A DNA stretch of 64,000 bases from Septoria linicola (Eukaryota > Ascomycota > Dothideomycetes > Mycosphaerellales > Mycosphaerellaceae): contig CP099419.1 of NCBI GenBank assembly GCA_024114885.1, positions 3,720,001-3,784,000 of the forward strand, in the 5' to 3' direction. Made by a program: the position numbers and the translations under genes. Shown here piece after piece: positions 11,675 to 23,599 of this stretch. The notes below the pieces were generated by a model, which made no database searches, had not been told where the DNA came from, and worked only from the letters and a program-made list of their open reading frames with translations. Numbering within the stretch: the stretch's first letter is position 1; every line of letters begins with the position of its first letter.

Positions 11675-12419
11675 GGTTATAAGCCTAGGTTTATATACTA
11701 AATAAGAGTAACCTATATTAGTATAGGTTACTTATATCCCTTATAGTTTATAGAAAATATTTAGAGCCTAGAAGTTTCTCTAACTATATTACTAACGAAG
11801 CTAGTTTATACCTAGTAGTATATAAGTTAGTAAAGATCTCTATAAGATAGTAGTATATTTCTACTTTATTAATACCTACCTAGTTCTCTACTATTATACC
11901 TAGTATTACTAGAGTTAGAAGAGGCTACCTAGCCTTCCTACTACCTAGTAGTAGAAACTCTACTAAGAGAGAAAGATCTAAGTCTTAGTAATTTCTTAAA
12001 TACGAGGAATCTCTATCTCTTAGAGCTAGTCTCTCTACTATAAGAAATTACTCTTCTCTAGAATCCTTAGCTAGTCTAAAGTATTCTACTAATTATTTAT
12101 TCTATTTACCTATTTCTATAATAGACTAAGAGGATAAGAAAAGCTAAAGGATTCTAATCCTAGATAGAACTAACTAGAAGAAATAGTTTAAGCTATAGAT
12201 AGATAAGCTAGAAGGAAAGGACTAGTTCTAGGTAATTAGTTAACTAATAATTAAAGGAAACCTATATATAGTTTAGTAGAATACTAGTCTCTAGATATAT
12301 ATTACTTAGAATTAATACTTCTTAAAAGATAATATAGTATATAGGTTTAGTATTAGATATAGTATTAGTAAGGATAATAAGATAGAGCTAGAGATATAGT
12401 ATATTACTATATTAGTAGC
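11398..12419 (+). mobile_element. Copia-D: partial copia element (5' LTR, PBS, start of gag), heavily RIPed
   Basis: Same family and orientation as Copia-A. The 5' LTR (11398-11674) begins TATTAAGAAT (TG now TA). The preceding 5 bases are cgcga (11393-11397), its presumed duplication. PBS-like GGTTATAAGCC starts at 11675. Gag-region sequence is collinear with 4451-5190, then breaks off at 12,419/12,420 where the antisense Copia-C begins. The rest of D must lie beyond the right edge of the window. Confidence 0.85.
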
Positions 12420-13759
12420 TATTTAAAAGTAGAGAGCGTATTATATACTATATAATATCTAGGAGAGTATAGCGTAGTAAAGAAGAATAGAGGATTAATC
12501 TTAAACTAACTTATATATATAGTATAGTAGTAATATACTAGGAACTAAATACAAAATTAATTAAGTTAGTTATCTAAGAAGAGAAGAAAGAGAAGTAAGA
12601 TATACCTCTTACTAAGCCTTAGGTAGATACCTTAGGTATCTAGAACTATACTTAGATATCTATATCTAGACTAACTATCTAGAATATATTCTTAATACTC
12701 CTACTTATACTATATAGTTAGATCTTTTAATAGATTATCTATAGTACTTAAATACTAATTCTAATCTTAATTAGTTATTAAGTACTTACTTTTTAGACTA
12801 ATAACTAGATAGTACTAACTATTAATCTAATAAACTTTCTATACTACTATCTCTTATAAAAAGGTAAAAGAAATACCTTCTATAAGATCTTCTTTCTCTC
12901 TTATATAGAAGTAGATTATTTAGGATATAGACTATCTAGTAAGTTACCTCTATCCTTTCTTATAGCTAATTCTAATAGCTCTCTAGATTCCTTATAGCCT
13001 AGTCCCTTACTTAGTTATATTCTATATAGCTTCTTAGTTCCCTAATAGCCTTTAGAGTATACTATTCTTAGCTATAAGGATCTTATATTAAGCTAGAGAG
13101 TAGAGTAACTATATACTAGTAGTAGAGATAATAGCTACTATAGAGGAGGTCTTTAATATTAACTAGTACTTAGCCTTAGGAGGTATCTAGTTTAGCTAGG
13201 TACTATATAGTAATATTATAGTTAGTAATAGGTCTAATATTAGTAAGAGAATTTAAGACTTTATAAAGTCTAACTAAGAAGAAGTTAAGTAACTAAAATC
13301 TTTCTTTTAGACTCCTCTTAGTCTAACTCTAAGGCTTAGAGTTATCTTTTATATATCTCTTATATAAGGTAGAGCTACCTTATAAACTCCTAAAACTATA
13401 GTCTATTCTTTAGCTTAGTAAGACTATCTACTACTATCTCTTTTATATTTATATATTCTATAGAGATAAGTCTATTCTACTAGAGCTTTCTTATAGTATT
13501 ATATAAGATATTAATATATTTAGACTTATTATAAATATATAAGTCCTTAACTAGAGTAAGGGTAGCTTAGTTATTATCTTTTAGCTAAATTAGCCTAATT
13601 CTAGTAATAGTTTCCTAGTTACTAAGGATCCTTAGTTAGTAAGAATATTCTCCTACTAACTCTAGGTATCTAAGCTCTTTTAAAAGAGTACTAAGGAACT
13701 ATAACTATTTTATATATACTCCTATAGCTATATATTTAGCTTCTATTATAGATATAGCT
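12420..13759 (-). mobile_element. Copia-C, first piece: 3' LTR, 3' UTR and end of pol, antisense
   Basis: Reverse complement of the copia family. The 3' LTR is about 12420-12697 (reads TTAAAAGTAGAGAGCG... and ends ...TTCTTAATA). It is followed by the 3' untranslated region and the end of the RNase H coding region. The piece is cut at 13,759 by Copia-B, and the sequence resumes at 20,064. It is heavily RIPed. Confidence 0.9.
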
Positions 13760-14037
13760 TGTTAAGAATACATCCTAGATAGTTAGTCTAGATATAGACT
13801 TCTGAGCATGGTTCTAGATACCTAAGGCATCTACCTAAGGCTTAGTAAGAGGTATATCTTGCTTCTCTTTCTTCTCTTCTTAGATAACTAACTTAATCAA
13901 CTTTGTATTTAGTTCCTAGCATATTACTACTACACTATATATATAAGTCAGTTCAAGATTGATTCCCTATTCTTCTTTACTACGCTATACCCTCCTTAAC
14001 ATTATATAGCATCTACAAACGCTCTCTACTTTTAATA
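13760..14037 (+). repeat. Copia-B 5' LTR (278 bp)
   Basis: TGTTAAGAAT...CTTTTAATA; near-identical to 19781-20058 and to the Copia-A LTRs. Confidence 0.95.
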
Positions 14038-14056
14038 GGTTATAAGCCCGGGTTTG
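14038..14056 (+). other. Copia-B primer-binding site (initiator tRNA-Met anticodon arm)
   Basis: GGTTATAAGCCCGGGTTTG directly after the LTR. This is the best preserved copy. GGTTAT-AGCCC is complementary to the initiator tRNA-Met anticodon stem-loop around CAU, with one G->A change. Confidence 0.75.
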
Positions 14057-14239
14057 TACACTAAATAGGAGCAACCTATGTTAGTATAGGTTACTTATAT
14101 CCCTTGCAGTTTATAGAAAACATTTAGGGCCTAGAAGTTTCTCTAACTATATTACTAACGAAGCTAGTTTGCACCTAGTAGTATATAAGTTAGTAAAGAT
14201 CTCTATAAGACAGTAGTATGTTTCTACTTTATTAATACC

Positions 14240-17200
14240 TGCCTAGTTCTCTACTATTGCACCTAGTATCACTAGAGTTAGAAGAGGCTACTTGGCCTTC
14301 CTACTACCTAGTAACAGAAACTCTGCTAAGAGAGAAAGATCTGAGTCTTAGTAATTTCCTAAATACGAGGAATCCCTGTCCCTTAGAGCTAGTCTCCCTA
14401 CTATAAGAAATTACCCTTCTCTGGAATCCTTAGCTAGTCTGAAGTATTCTACTAATTATTTATTCTATTCACCTATTTCTATAATAGACCAAGAGGACAA
14501 GAAGAGCTAAAGGATTCTAATCCTGGACAGAACTAACTAGAAGAGATAGTTCAAGCTATAGACAGACAAGCTAGAAGGAAAGGACTAGTTCTAGGCAATC
14601 AGCTAACTAATTGTTAGAGGGAACCTATATATAGTTTAGCAGGACACTAGTCTTTAGATACATGTTACTTAGAATCAACACTTCTTAAAAGACAATATAG
14701 TATACAGGTTCAGTATTAGATATAGTATTAGTGAAGATAATAAGATAGAGCTAGAGACACAGTATGTTACTATACTAGCAGCTAAGATGTAGGTAATTCT
14801 CTAGAACAAGTATAATAGAGTCCTGAAGTCCTATACTATAGGTCTAATTGAGCAGTTTGTTATATTCAGGATGTTACCTAATAAGACAATTAGGGAAGCA
14901 TAGAGACACCTTGGAGGCCTAGGCAAGAGGATTACTAAGATTAATCCTTAGGAAGCCTACTACTAGAGCTAAGAGAAAAGGCTGAAACATCTCCTACAGT
15001 CCCTACCTACATTATACTAAGCAGCTAAGGATGCTATTATAACCCAACTATCCTTAGATATAGACACTATTCTCCTTCTACTTAAGTCCTAAGAGGTAAG
15101 AGACAATCTAGATAAGATAGACATAGGTCTGGCTGCATTCTATTCTAGGCAGCCCTACTAAGGAAAGTCCCTACTAATATGCTAGCTCTATAAGAAAGGG
15201 AAGCACTAGTTAAAGGATTGTCCTAACCTCCCTACTACTAAGAAACTGTCCTAGTAGAGAAATAGTACTAAGAACTAGAAGGACCCTTAGGGATTATTCC
15301 TTAGAGGGAGGGTTAGAAGATCCCCTTTACTAAGGAATGCTAGATATATTAAGAAAGCTGTCTACAAGTCATTATTATATAATAAGCTAAAGAAGGTTGT
15401 CTAGAAAATAGGCAAGCAGCTTTAAAGGATAGAAAAGTCTAGAAAGCTTCTAAAGAAAGGATTTTCAGCCTAGGAGTCTGGTTCTAGTTCTGATTCTAGA
15501 ACTTACTCTAGTTCTAGAAGCAATAATAATTCCCTATTAGAAGATAATAACTAAGATAAGTTAGCCTATTCTATAATTAAGGCTAAAGGCAAGTTGTTAC
15601 CCTAAGAATAGCTCTTGGATTCCTATACCTTATCCTATATAACTAACTAACTGTCCTTCTTTAGATTAGTAAAGCTACTAAGGAAGAAAGTGTAGATTAA
15701 GGTAGGAGGAGGATACCTCTATACAACCCACTCTAGACTAGTATAGATGAAGGGAATCTTAGGAGGAGAAGTTCTACTTAATAGGGTACTATTTGTTCCT
15801 AATCTTAGAGTAAATCTTGTGTTATAGGATTAGTTTAGTAAGCAATTTAGAGTCTAGAAGCCTAATTTTACTCTTACCTCCCTAGATAGCTAAATAGTTA
15901 TAAAGACTAAGCTAGTTAGAGGTGTTCTATTTGTTAGTAAGATATTACCTCTCCTATAGGAAAAGTTATATTACTTACTATATAATCCTATAGAGGTTAA
16001 TAATGCCTATACTGCCCTGTTAGAGAAGGATCTGAAATAGTAAGAGCTATAGTATAGAAGATTTGCATACTTTGGAAGAGGGTTACTCTTAAACCTTTAT
16101 AAAGTTACTAACCTAAAGGAAAGAATTCTAATCCCTAACTAGGAAGAGTATAAGTGTAGGATCTATATAATAGGCAAGATAAAGAAACACCTAGGCAAGT
16201 CTATTAAGAGAAGACCTAAAAGACTAGCCCTTATATTAGTAGATATCTGTAGACTATTACTATTATTAGTAAAAGGTTTTATATAGTAGCTTGAGATTAT
16301 TAACAACTTCTTAAGAAAGAAATAGGCATTTCTACTTAAGGCCAGATTAGATGCACTAACTGCTCTTTAGAACTGGAGGATTAAGGCAGAAAGGTAGTTA
16401 GTAGCACTCCTTAAGTCTATAAGGGCTGACAATACTAGAGAGATTACTACTTTAATTAAATAGTAGGAGAAGGACTTTAGAATTACCCTTGAGCTAACTG
16501 AGGCCTACAATTTACTCTAGAATAGAGTAGTTAAGAGGTCTATCTAAATATTAGAGGCCTCTATTAGAGTAATGCTTGAAGAAAGCAAGATACCTATTAA
16601 GTTTTAGCTAGAAGCCCTTAAAGCATAGATATATATAAGGAACAAGCTTCTAAATAGACCTAATGTTAAGGGATTCAAGCTCTTACCTAATAAAGCTTTT
16701 AATAGGATTAAACTAATAGTCTCCTACCTTAAGGTATAAGGATATAGAGCTATAGTATATATAGATATAAGAGCATAGCCTTAGTAGGCAAGGAGTAACA
16801 AACTGATAAATAGAGGAAAGGATACTATGTTTATTAGATACTATAATAATATAGTAAAGGCATAGAAGTTCTAGGAGCTAGATATAAAGGCTATTAAGTA
16901 GTATACTAATACAATCTTCTTTAAAGATAAGCTAGGTAGAGAATTGGACTTGAATATTAAGATCAAGAATCTCCCTAGTTTAGCTCTAGAAAGAAGACCT
17001 ATTAGAAGGCTAAGAACTATTGGCCAGCCTACTCTATAAGCTAGTAGGAGTACCCTAGGTGCTCCTAGTCTAGGCTAGTAGAAGCCTCCTCCCCCTTAGC
17101 TATTAGTATAGGTTTAGGAAGGAAAGAAACTCTTTATATAACTTCTACCTCTACTAGAAGATATAGGAGAGTATAGAAAATTCCTAGACTAAGGGAAAGT

Positions 17201-19136
17201 TAAGAAAGAATCTAAGAATTCTGCCTAAGAAACTATAGAGGTAGATTAGGAGCAGATAGCCCTAAGGCAAACTCTTAGAAAGAGGAAAGCATCCTAAGAA
17301 CTTAATAGATTTGACTAGAAGCTGAAGCTAATTAGGCTTGAGCTAGATTAGAATAGTCAGCCAGATAAGGAAATACTCCTAGAGTATTAGGCTTTCTTCT
17401 TAGCTATAAGCTCTATTGACCTAGGCATCCTATAGGACCTAGAATTCTTAGAGGAAGTTAAAGAGATTGTATTCTTAGCTACTAAAGAAGTAGGAATATA
17501 CAAACAGGAGGTTCTAATCCTAAGGAACTATAAGGAAGTAGTAAGTGATCCTAAGTAGGGTTATCTCTAGTAAGAAGCTATTTAGAAGGAGCTAGATGCA
17601 CTTGTAAGCAACAATACCTAGACTATAGTAGTCCTACTAAAAGGGGCTAACCTAGTTACCTTAAGATAGGTCTTTAATATTAAGAGAAAGCTTAGTAGAG
17701 CTATTAAAAAGTTCAAGGCAAGACTAGTTATAAGAGGGTTCTCCTAAAAGTATAGAGTAGACTATATAGAGACTTTTGCCTCTATAGTTAGGTAGGATAC
17801 TCTAAGAGGATTTATAGCTGTAGTCTATAAGAAGGACCTGGTTCTGCACTAAGTAGATATAAACAATGCATTTACAGAGAGCACCCTATATAAGGACATC
17901 TACATAATCCTACTACTAGGTGTTAACCTACTAACTAGTATAGTCTTATAAGTTCTAAGGAGTCTCTATAGGCTGAAGTAAGCTGTAAGAGACTAGAATC
18001 AGCTATGTGTATTAAAGCTAAAAGGAATAGGATTCAGACAATTAGAAGTGGACCTATATCTTCTAATCTATAAGAAAAGGAAAGACCTAATAATCCTAAT
18101 CTATATTAATAATATACCTATTGCTATAGAGAGACTAGAAGATGTCCTCTAGTTTAAAGACCAACTTAGCAAGGTCTTCAAGATCAAAGATCTTAGAGAA
18201 CTAGACAAGATTCTTGGAATGAGACTAACAAGAAATAGATAGTAAGGCTAGCTGAAACTTAACTAGAAGCACTATATCTAAGAGAACCTAGCTAAGATAG
18301 GAATAGGTTAAGAGACTGCATTACTAACTCTTTTACTAATAGACAGCTATGAAAGTCTGAAGCCTACTAGACTAAATAATAAAAGGTGTAATAAATAGGA
18401 GTACTAATCCATTGTTGGAACATAGATATAGCTTACAACTATTATAAGACTAGATATTTCATTTGCCCTTAGAAGATTGAGCTCCTATGTTAGTAATCTA
18501 ATAGTAGGACATATAAAGGCTCTAAAGAAGCTGACTAGATACCTGAGATCAAACCTAGACCTTGGTCTAAGATACTTAAGGAATAGTCAAGGCTGCCTTA
18601 CTAGATATATAGACTCTAACTATGTAATAGACAAGACTAATAGAGTCTTAATCCTTAGATATGTCTTCTTCCTTTATAGTGCACCAATCTCCTAGATAAG
18701 TAAGAAGCAGAAATCTGTGGCTATATCTATAATAGAAGCTAAATACATAGCTATAGGTATATATGCAAAACAGTTACAGTTCCTTAGTGCTCTTTTAAGA
18801 GAGCTTGGATACCTAGAGTTAGTAGGAGAATGTTCTTACTAACTAAGGATCCTTAGTAACTAGGAAACTGTTACTAGAATCAGGCCAATTTAGCTAAAAG
18901 GTAATAACTAAGCTGCCCTTACTCTAGTTAAGGACTCATATGTTTATAACAAGTCTAAACACATTAATATCTTATATAATGCTATAAGAAAGCTCTAGTA
19001 GAACAGACTTATCTCTATAGAATATATGAACATAAAAGAGATAGTAGCAGATAGTCTTACTAAGCTAAAGAATGGACTACAGTTTTAGGAGTTTATAAGG
19101 CAGCTCTACCTTATATAAGAGATGTACAAAAGATAA
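14240..19136 (+). pseudogene. Copia-B gag-pol polyprotein, RIP-broken
   Basis: A single frame of roughly 1,600 codons, with stops almost only at TAG/TAA in Gln/Trp positions. Landmarks: gag; zinc knuckle from the TGC at 15180 (C..LY KKGK H..LK DC; second Cys now TAT); protease-like LLDSY near 15615; integrase pre-domain RRFAYFGRGLLSNLYKV near 16055-16110 and core near 16225; linker and variable region to about 17,600; RT from about 17,640 (KGANLVTLR, then KARLVIRGFSQKY and IETFASIVR) with IYINNIP at 18099-18119 in place of YVDD; RNase H near 18,480-19,000 with SVAISIIEAKY at 18713-18747. The open 72-codon segment at 18477-18695 belongs to the RT/RNase H part and is not a gene of its own. It ends with TAA at 19134-19136. 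The start is approximate. Confidence 0.92.
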
Positions 19137-19780
19137 CTCCAAGCCTTAGAGTTGAACTAAGAGGAGTCTAAAAGAAAGATTTTGGTTACTTGACTCCTTC
19201 TTAGTTAGACTTTATAAAGTCCTAAATGCCCTTACTAATGTCAGACCTATTACTAACTATAATATTACTATATAGCACCTAGCTGAACTGGACACCCCCT
19301 AAGGCCAAGTACTAGTTAATGTTGAAGACCTCCTCTATAGCAGCTATTATCTCCTCTACTAGTATATAGTTACTCTACTCCCTAGCTTGATACAAGATCC
19401 CTATAGCTAAGAATAGTGCACCCTAAAGACTATTAGGGAACTAAGAAGCTATATAGAATGTGACTAAGTAGGAGACCAGGCTATAAGGAATCTAGGGAGC
19501 TGTTAGAATTAGCTATAAGAAAGGATAAAAGCAACTTACTAGATAGTCTATGTCCTAAACAATCCACTCCTATATAAGAGAGGAGGAAGATCTTATAGAA
19601 GGCATTTCTTTTACCTTTTTATAGGAGATAGTAGTATAGAAAGTTTGTTAGATTAATAGTTAGTACTGTCTGGTTATTAGTCTGAAAAGCAAGTACTTAA
19701 TAACTAATCAAGATTAGGACTAGCATTTGAGTACTATAGATAATCTGTTAAAAGATCTAACTATATAGCATGAGTAGGAG
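19137..19780 (+). other. Copia-B 3' untranslated region and purine tract
   Basis: Collinear with 9550-10193 and without a recognised frame. The bases just before the 3' LTR (gagtaggag) are the likely polypurine tract. Confidence 0.6.
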
Positions 19781-20058
19781 TATTAAGAATGTATCCTAGA
19801 TGGTTAGTCTAGATATAGACTTCTGAGTATAGTTCTAGATGCCTAAGGCATCTACCTAAGGCTTGGCAAGAGGTATATCTTGCTTCTCTTTCTTCTCTTC
19901 TTAGATAACCAACTCAATCAACTTTGTATTTGGTTCCTAGCATATTGCTACTATACTATGTATATAAGTTAGTTCAAGATTGATCCCCTATTCTTCTTTA
20001 CTACGCTATACCCTCCTTAACATTGTATAGTATCTACAAACGCCCTCCACTTTTAATA
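19781..20058 (+). repeat. Copia-B 3' LTR (278 bp)
   Basis: Begins TATTAAGAAT (TG->TA) and ends CTTTTAATA, followed by the duplication tagct at 20059-20063. Confidence 0.95.
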
Positions 20059-20063
20059 TAGCT

Positions 20064-21887
20064 ATAGATTTCTACTTCTTACTTATCTAGGAGATTAGTA
20101 TACTATAAAAGAAGAAAATATATCTAAGGATTAAGATTCTATTAGTCTTATCTATTATATAGTTAGAGTCTATATATCTAGTAAGATAGCCTTAACTATT
20201 CCTTAAGTATCTTAAACTAAGGTCTAGATTTAATCTTAGGTATCTAGTTAGCTTCTTTAGAGCCTTTATATATCCTACTATTAGATTACTAATATAGGAG
20301 CTTAATCTTCTAAGGGTAAATAAGATATCTAGTCTTATAATAGTTATAAGCTATATCTATATTCTAACTATAGATTAGTACTCCTATTTATTATATCTTT
20401 TATTATTTAGTCTAGTAGGCTTTAGACTTTTATAGCTATCTATTAGTAAAAGAGTTAGTAATATAGTTTCTTAGCCTATTTCTATCTTAGCTAGGTTCTC
20501 TTAGATATAGTACTTCTAGTTAAGTTTTAGCTAGCCTTACTATCTATTTCTTATTAGTCTTATTCTAAGAATCTTATCTAGTTCTCTAAGATCTTTAATC
20601 TTAAAGACCTTACTAAGTTAGTCTTTAAACTAGAGGATATCTTCTAGTCTCTCTATAGTAATAGGTATATTATTAATATAGATTAGGATTATTAGGTCTT
20701 TCTTTTTCTTATAGATTAGAAGATATAGGTCTACTTCTAATTATCTAAATCCTATTTCTTTTAGCTTTAATATATACAGCTAATTTTAGTCTCTTATAGC
20801 TTACTTTAGCTTATAGAGACTCTTTAGAACTTATAAGACTATACTAGTTAGTAGGTTAATACCTAGTAGTAGGATTATATAGATATCCTTATATAGAGTA
20901 CTTTCTATAAATATATTATTTATATCTACTTAGTATAGAACTAGGTCCTTCTTATAGACTATAGCTATAAATCCTCTTAGAGTATTCTATCTAACTATAG
21001 AGGTAAAAGTTTCTATATAGTCTACTCTATACTTTTAGAAGAACTCTCTTATAACTAGTCTTACCTTAAACTTTTTAATAGTACTACTAAGTTTTCTCTT
21101 AATATTAAAGACCTATCTTAAGATAACTAAGTTAGCCTCTTTTAGTAAGACTAATATAGTCTAGGTATTATTACTTATAAGTATATCTAGCTCCTTCTAA
21201 ATAGCTTCTTACTAGAGATAACTCTATTTAGGATTACTTACTACTTCCTTATAGTTCCTTAGGATTAGAACCTCCTATTTATATATTTCTACTTCTTTAA
21301 TAGTAGAGAATATAATCTCTTTAACTTTTTTTAAGAATTCTAGATCCTATAGGATATCTAGGTTAATAGAGCTTATAGCTAAGAAGAAAGCCTAATACCT
21401 TAGGAGTATTTCCTTATCTAGCTAACTATTCTAATCTAGCTTAAGCCTAATTAGCTTTAGCTTTTAGTTAAATCTATTAAGTTCTTAAAATACTTTCCTT
21501 TTTCTAAAAGTTTATTTTAGAGCTATCTACTCTTAATCTATCTCTATAGTTTCTTAGGTAGAATTCTTAGATTCTTTCTTAACTTTCTCTTAGTCTAGGA
21601 ATTTTCTATACTCTCTTATATCTTCTAGTAGAGATAGAAATTATATAAAGAGTTTCTTTCTTTTCTAAACCTATACTAATAGCTAAGAGAGAGAAGGCTT
21701 CTACTAGCTTAGACTAAGAGCACCTAGAGTACTCCTACTAGCTTATAGAGTAGGCTAGCTAATAGTTCTTAGCCTTCTAATAGGTCTTCTTTCTAAAGCT
21801 AAACTAGGAAGATTCTTAATCTTAATATTTAAGTCTAATTCTCTACCTAGCTTATCTTTAAAGAAGATTATATTAGTATACTATTTA
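20064..21887 (-). mobile_element. Copia-C, second piece: RNase H, RT and integrase C-terminal region, antisense
   Basis: Continues the antisense copia from the Copia-B insertion site. Read on the - strand it is collinear with the RNase H and RT part of Copia-A/B and runs back into the integrase C-terminal region. It stops at attta (21883-21887), the duplication of Gypsy-A, and resumes at 36,840. It is heavily RIPed, with all catalytic regions broken. Confidence 0.9.
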
Positions 21888-22059
21888 TATAAAAGGGGTA
21901 TATAGCAATATATAGAGCGCCCTCCTAATAAGACTATTAGGATATCGTAAGACTAATTCTTGCCTCCTTTTAGATATATACGTATACTATAATTATACCG
22001 TACGCTAAGCCTACGAGCCTAAGGCGGGTCTTAGCCTTCGACCTTACCTAGCTCTTATA
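21888..22059 (-). repeat. Gypsy-A 3' LTR (left copy, 172 bp)
   Basis: On the + strand it runs TATAAAAGG...CTCTTATA, i.e. RIPed TG...CA ends. Homologous to 36663-36834. The adjoining sequence at 22060-22082, read on the - strand, is purine-rich (CTTAGAGAGAGGAGATAGT), the expected polypurine tract. This fixes the element's orientation. Confidence 0.9.
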
Positions 22060-22082
22060 ACTATCTCCTCTCTCTAAGGGAG
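22060..22082 (-). other. Gypsy-A polypurine tract
   Basis: On the - strand, a run of A/G ending in GGAGATAGT abuts the 3' LTR. This is the position of the plus-strand primer in LTR retrotransposons. Confidence 0.6.
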
Positions 22083-22427
22083 CTGCCCTTAGCAACAACC
22101 CTTGCTTTATAGGTTATATTCTAGGCTTTCTATTTAGTCTTTATAATATACTTTGTATATTCTACGCTATCGCGTCTCTAGCGCGTTATACCTACGAACC
22201 TTTAGCGTGTTACGTAAATCCGCGCTACGAAGTAAAGAGTTACTATACGTGTTACGTTTACGTAGTAACACATTCCTTGCTATAGCGACTACGATTCGTA
22301 GCTCGAGCGTGTTCTTAAAAACTCTTCTAACTCTCTTTTAGACTTTCTCTCTACGTATATAATATTTTCTATATCCTTAGTAACGCTAGTATCTCTATAC
22401 GATAACCGTACTACTAACGTAAGTATA
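22083..22427. other. Gypsy-A region between the polypurine tract and the antisense frame
   Basis: CpG-rich (many 'acg' and 'gcg'), and no domain was recognised. A + frame at 22153-22341 is open for 62 codons without a family match. It may be the leader of the antisense frame that follows. Confidence 0.4.
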
Positions 22428-23266
22428 ATGCTACCGAAGCGTACTAGAGTCGTAGTCTCGAACCGCCTACTACGTACCGTCGACGATATTAGAGGCTATA
22501 GAGATATCGAGATCTGCCTCTACTATATTAAGTATACCTACGACGGTACAGATCTTCGAATACTCCTTGACTACGCTTTAACTACTAACGGACTACGTAT
22601 AGACGACGAGCCGGCGTGTAACGAGGTAATAAAGCCCAGCTAGAAGGTTAAGTACTAGCGCTATAAGCGTTAGTACTACCCGTGTAAGCGTATTACTAAC
22701 GAGAACCTTAAGCGGTAGGCGCGCTACGTACTATACTACCGCGAGTAGCTAGAGACCCTCTCTAAGGGCGTACGTAAAGAGTAGGTAAAGCGCCGCCTAA
22801 AGGCCCTCTATACCTCTATTAAGACTACTAAGAGGGTCTTTACTAGTAATAAGGGTAAAGCCGTTAGCGGCTAGGATACGCTACGTAAGGCGAGCGTACT
22901 CGGCTCGCTACCAGCTAGCGCAATGTCTGTCGCCGGTCTAGTAGAGACCTAGCGCTAGTCTAACTTTATAGTAGCTATGTTTAAGCTATAGTACGAGGTA
23001 TACCTACTTTTCCTATACGATCCTTATACGATACTAATACTCTTCGTAGACTAACTATATAGTAGGCGCCTTCGGCGACGCTCTAGACGCTACTATAGAG
23101 GCGGCCTACCTCGAGAGTAGTAACTAAGAAAAGGGTAAGCTCTCCGAGGACATAGTGTCCGACGAGGAGGTAGAGGAGGTAGACGAGGATAAGGACGAGG
23201 ACGTAGAGAGCGTCGATAGTAGCGGAAACGCCGGCGACGACGCGCTCTCCGCTAACGATAGATAAG
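22428..23266 (+). pseudogene. antisense extra frame of Gypsy-A, basic N-terminus and acidic tail
   Basis: Runs opposite to gag-pol, between integrase and the 3' LTR. It opens with MLPKRTRVVVSNRLLRTVDD and stays clean to 22,640. It then continues with TAG in probable Trp positions (for example tac-TAG-cgc-tat-aag-cgt-TAG-tac), through a hydrophobic, aromatic-rich middle. One frame slip near 23,110 leads into a strongly acidic tail (SDEEVEEVDEDKDEDVESVD) that ends at a TAA near 23,266. It is about 280 codons long. No known domain is recognised. The basic body with acidic tail would suit a nucleic-acid or chromatin-binding role, but that is inference. The coding pattern (stops at Trp positions) argues that it was real before RIP. 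Confidence 0.55.
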
Positions 23267-23496
23267 CGTTTCGCTTACTACCTATCTACGCCTCTTTTAC
23301 TCTACTCGCGCCTATATAGGCTATAGTTAGATTCTTGCTTCTTACCTATAGGCACTATACGACCCGCTTAGCGGGCGTATATAAATAATATAGTTCACGC
23401 TTCGATATATTCTAAATATCTTAGTGATTTTCTTACCTTCTTAAATTTGAAGTTTGCCTCTAAATATAGGTTTAGCGCTTCGTACTTAGTATCGCC

Positions 23497-23560
23497 GTAT
23501 TAGTGCCTTAGCGTATTAGTGCCTTAGCGTATTAGTGCCTTAGCGTATTAGTGCCTTAGC
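23497..23560. repeat. four perfect 16-bp tandem repeats
   Basis: The unit GTATTAGTGCCTTAGC is repeated at 23497, 23513, 23529 and 23545 without a mismatch. It lies in the non-coding gap between the antisense frame and the end of pol. Perfect identity in a RIPed neighbourhood suggests recent expansion, or that its few CpA sites had already been lost. Confidence 0.85.
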
Positions 23561-23599
23561 GCTTCTATCTTACTACGCGCTCGCTTGCGCGCTACGCTT

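Larger units (their letters stand above)
13760..20058 (+). mobile_element. Copia-B: complete Ty1/copia element, 6,299 bp, least mutated copy
   Basis: LTRs at 13760-14037 and 19781-20058 (278 bp each), flanked by the 5-bp duplication tagct (13755-13759 and 20059-20063). It is inserted in the RNase H region of antisense Copia-C. It has the same length and gene order as Copia-A but retains clearly more CA and TG dinucleotides and has one intact 72-codon stretch (18477-18695). It therefore went through fewer or weaker RIP rounds, or inserted later than its hosts C and D. Confidence 0.95.

Noticed and set aside
18477..18695. Clean 72-codon ORF as a separate gene
   Set aside because: It is part of the Copia-B RT/RNase H frame that happens to have no RIP stop; it has the copia sequence on both sides in the same frame.
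23497..23560. CRISPR-like array
   Set aside because: Direct tandem repeats without spacers, in a eukaryotic transposon.
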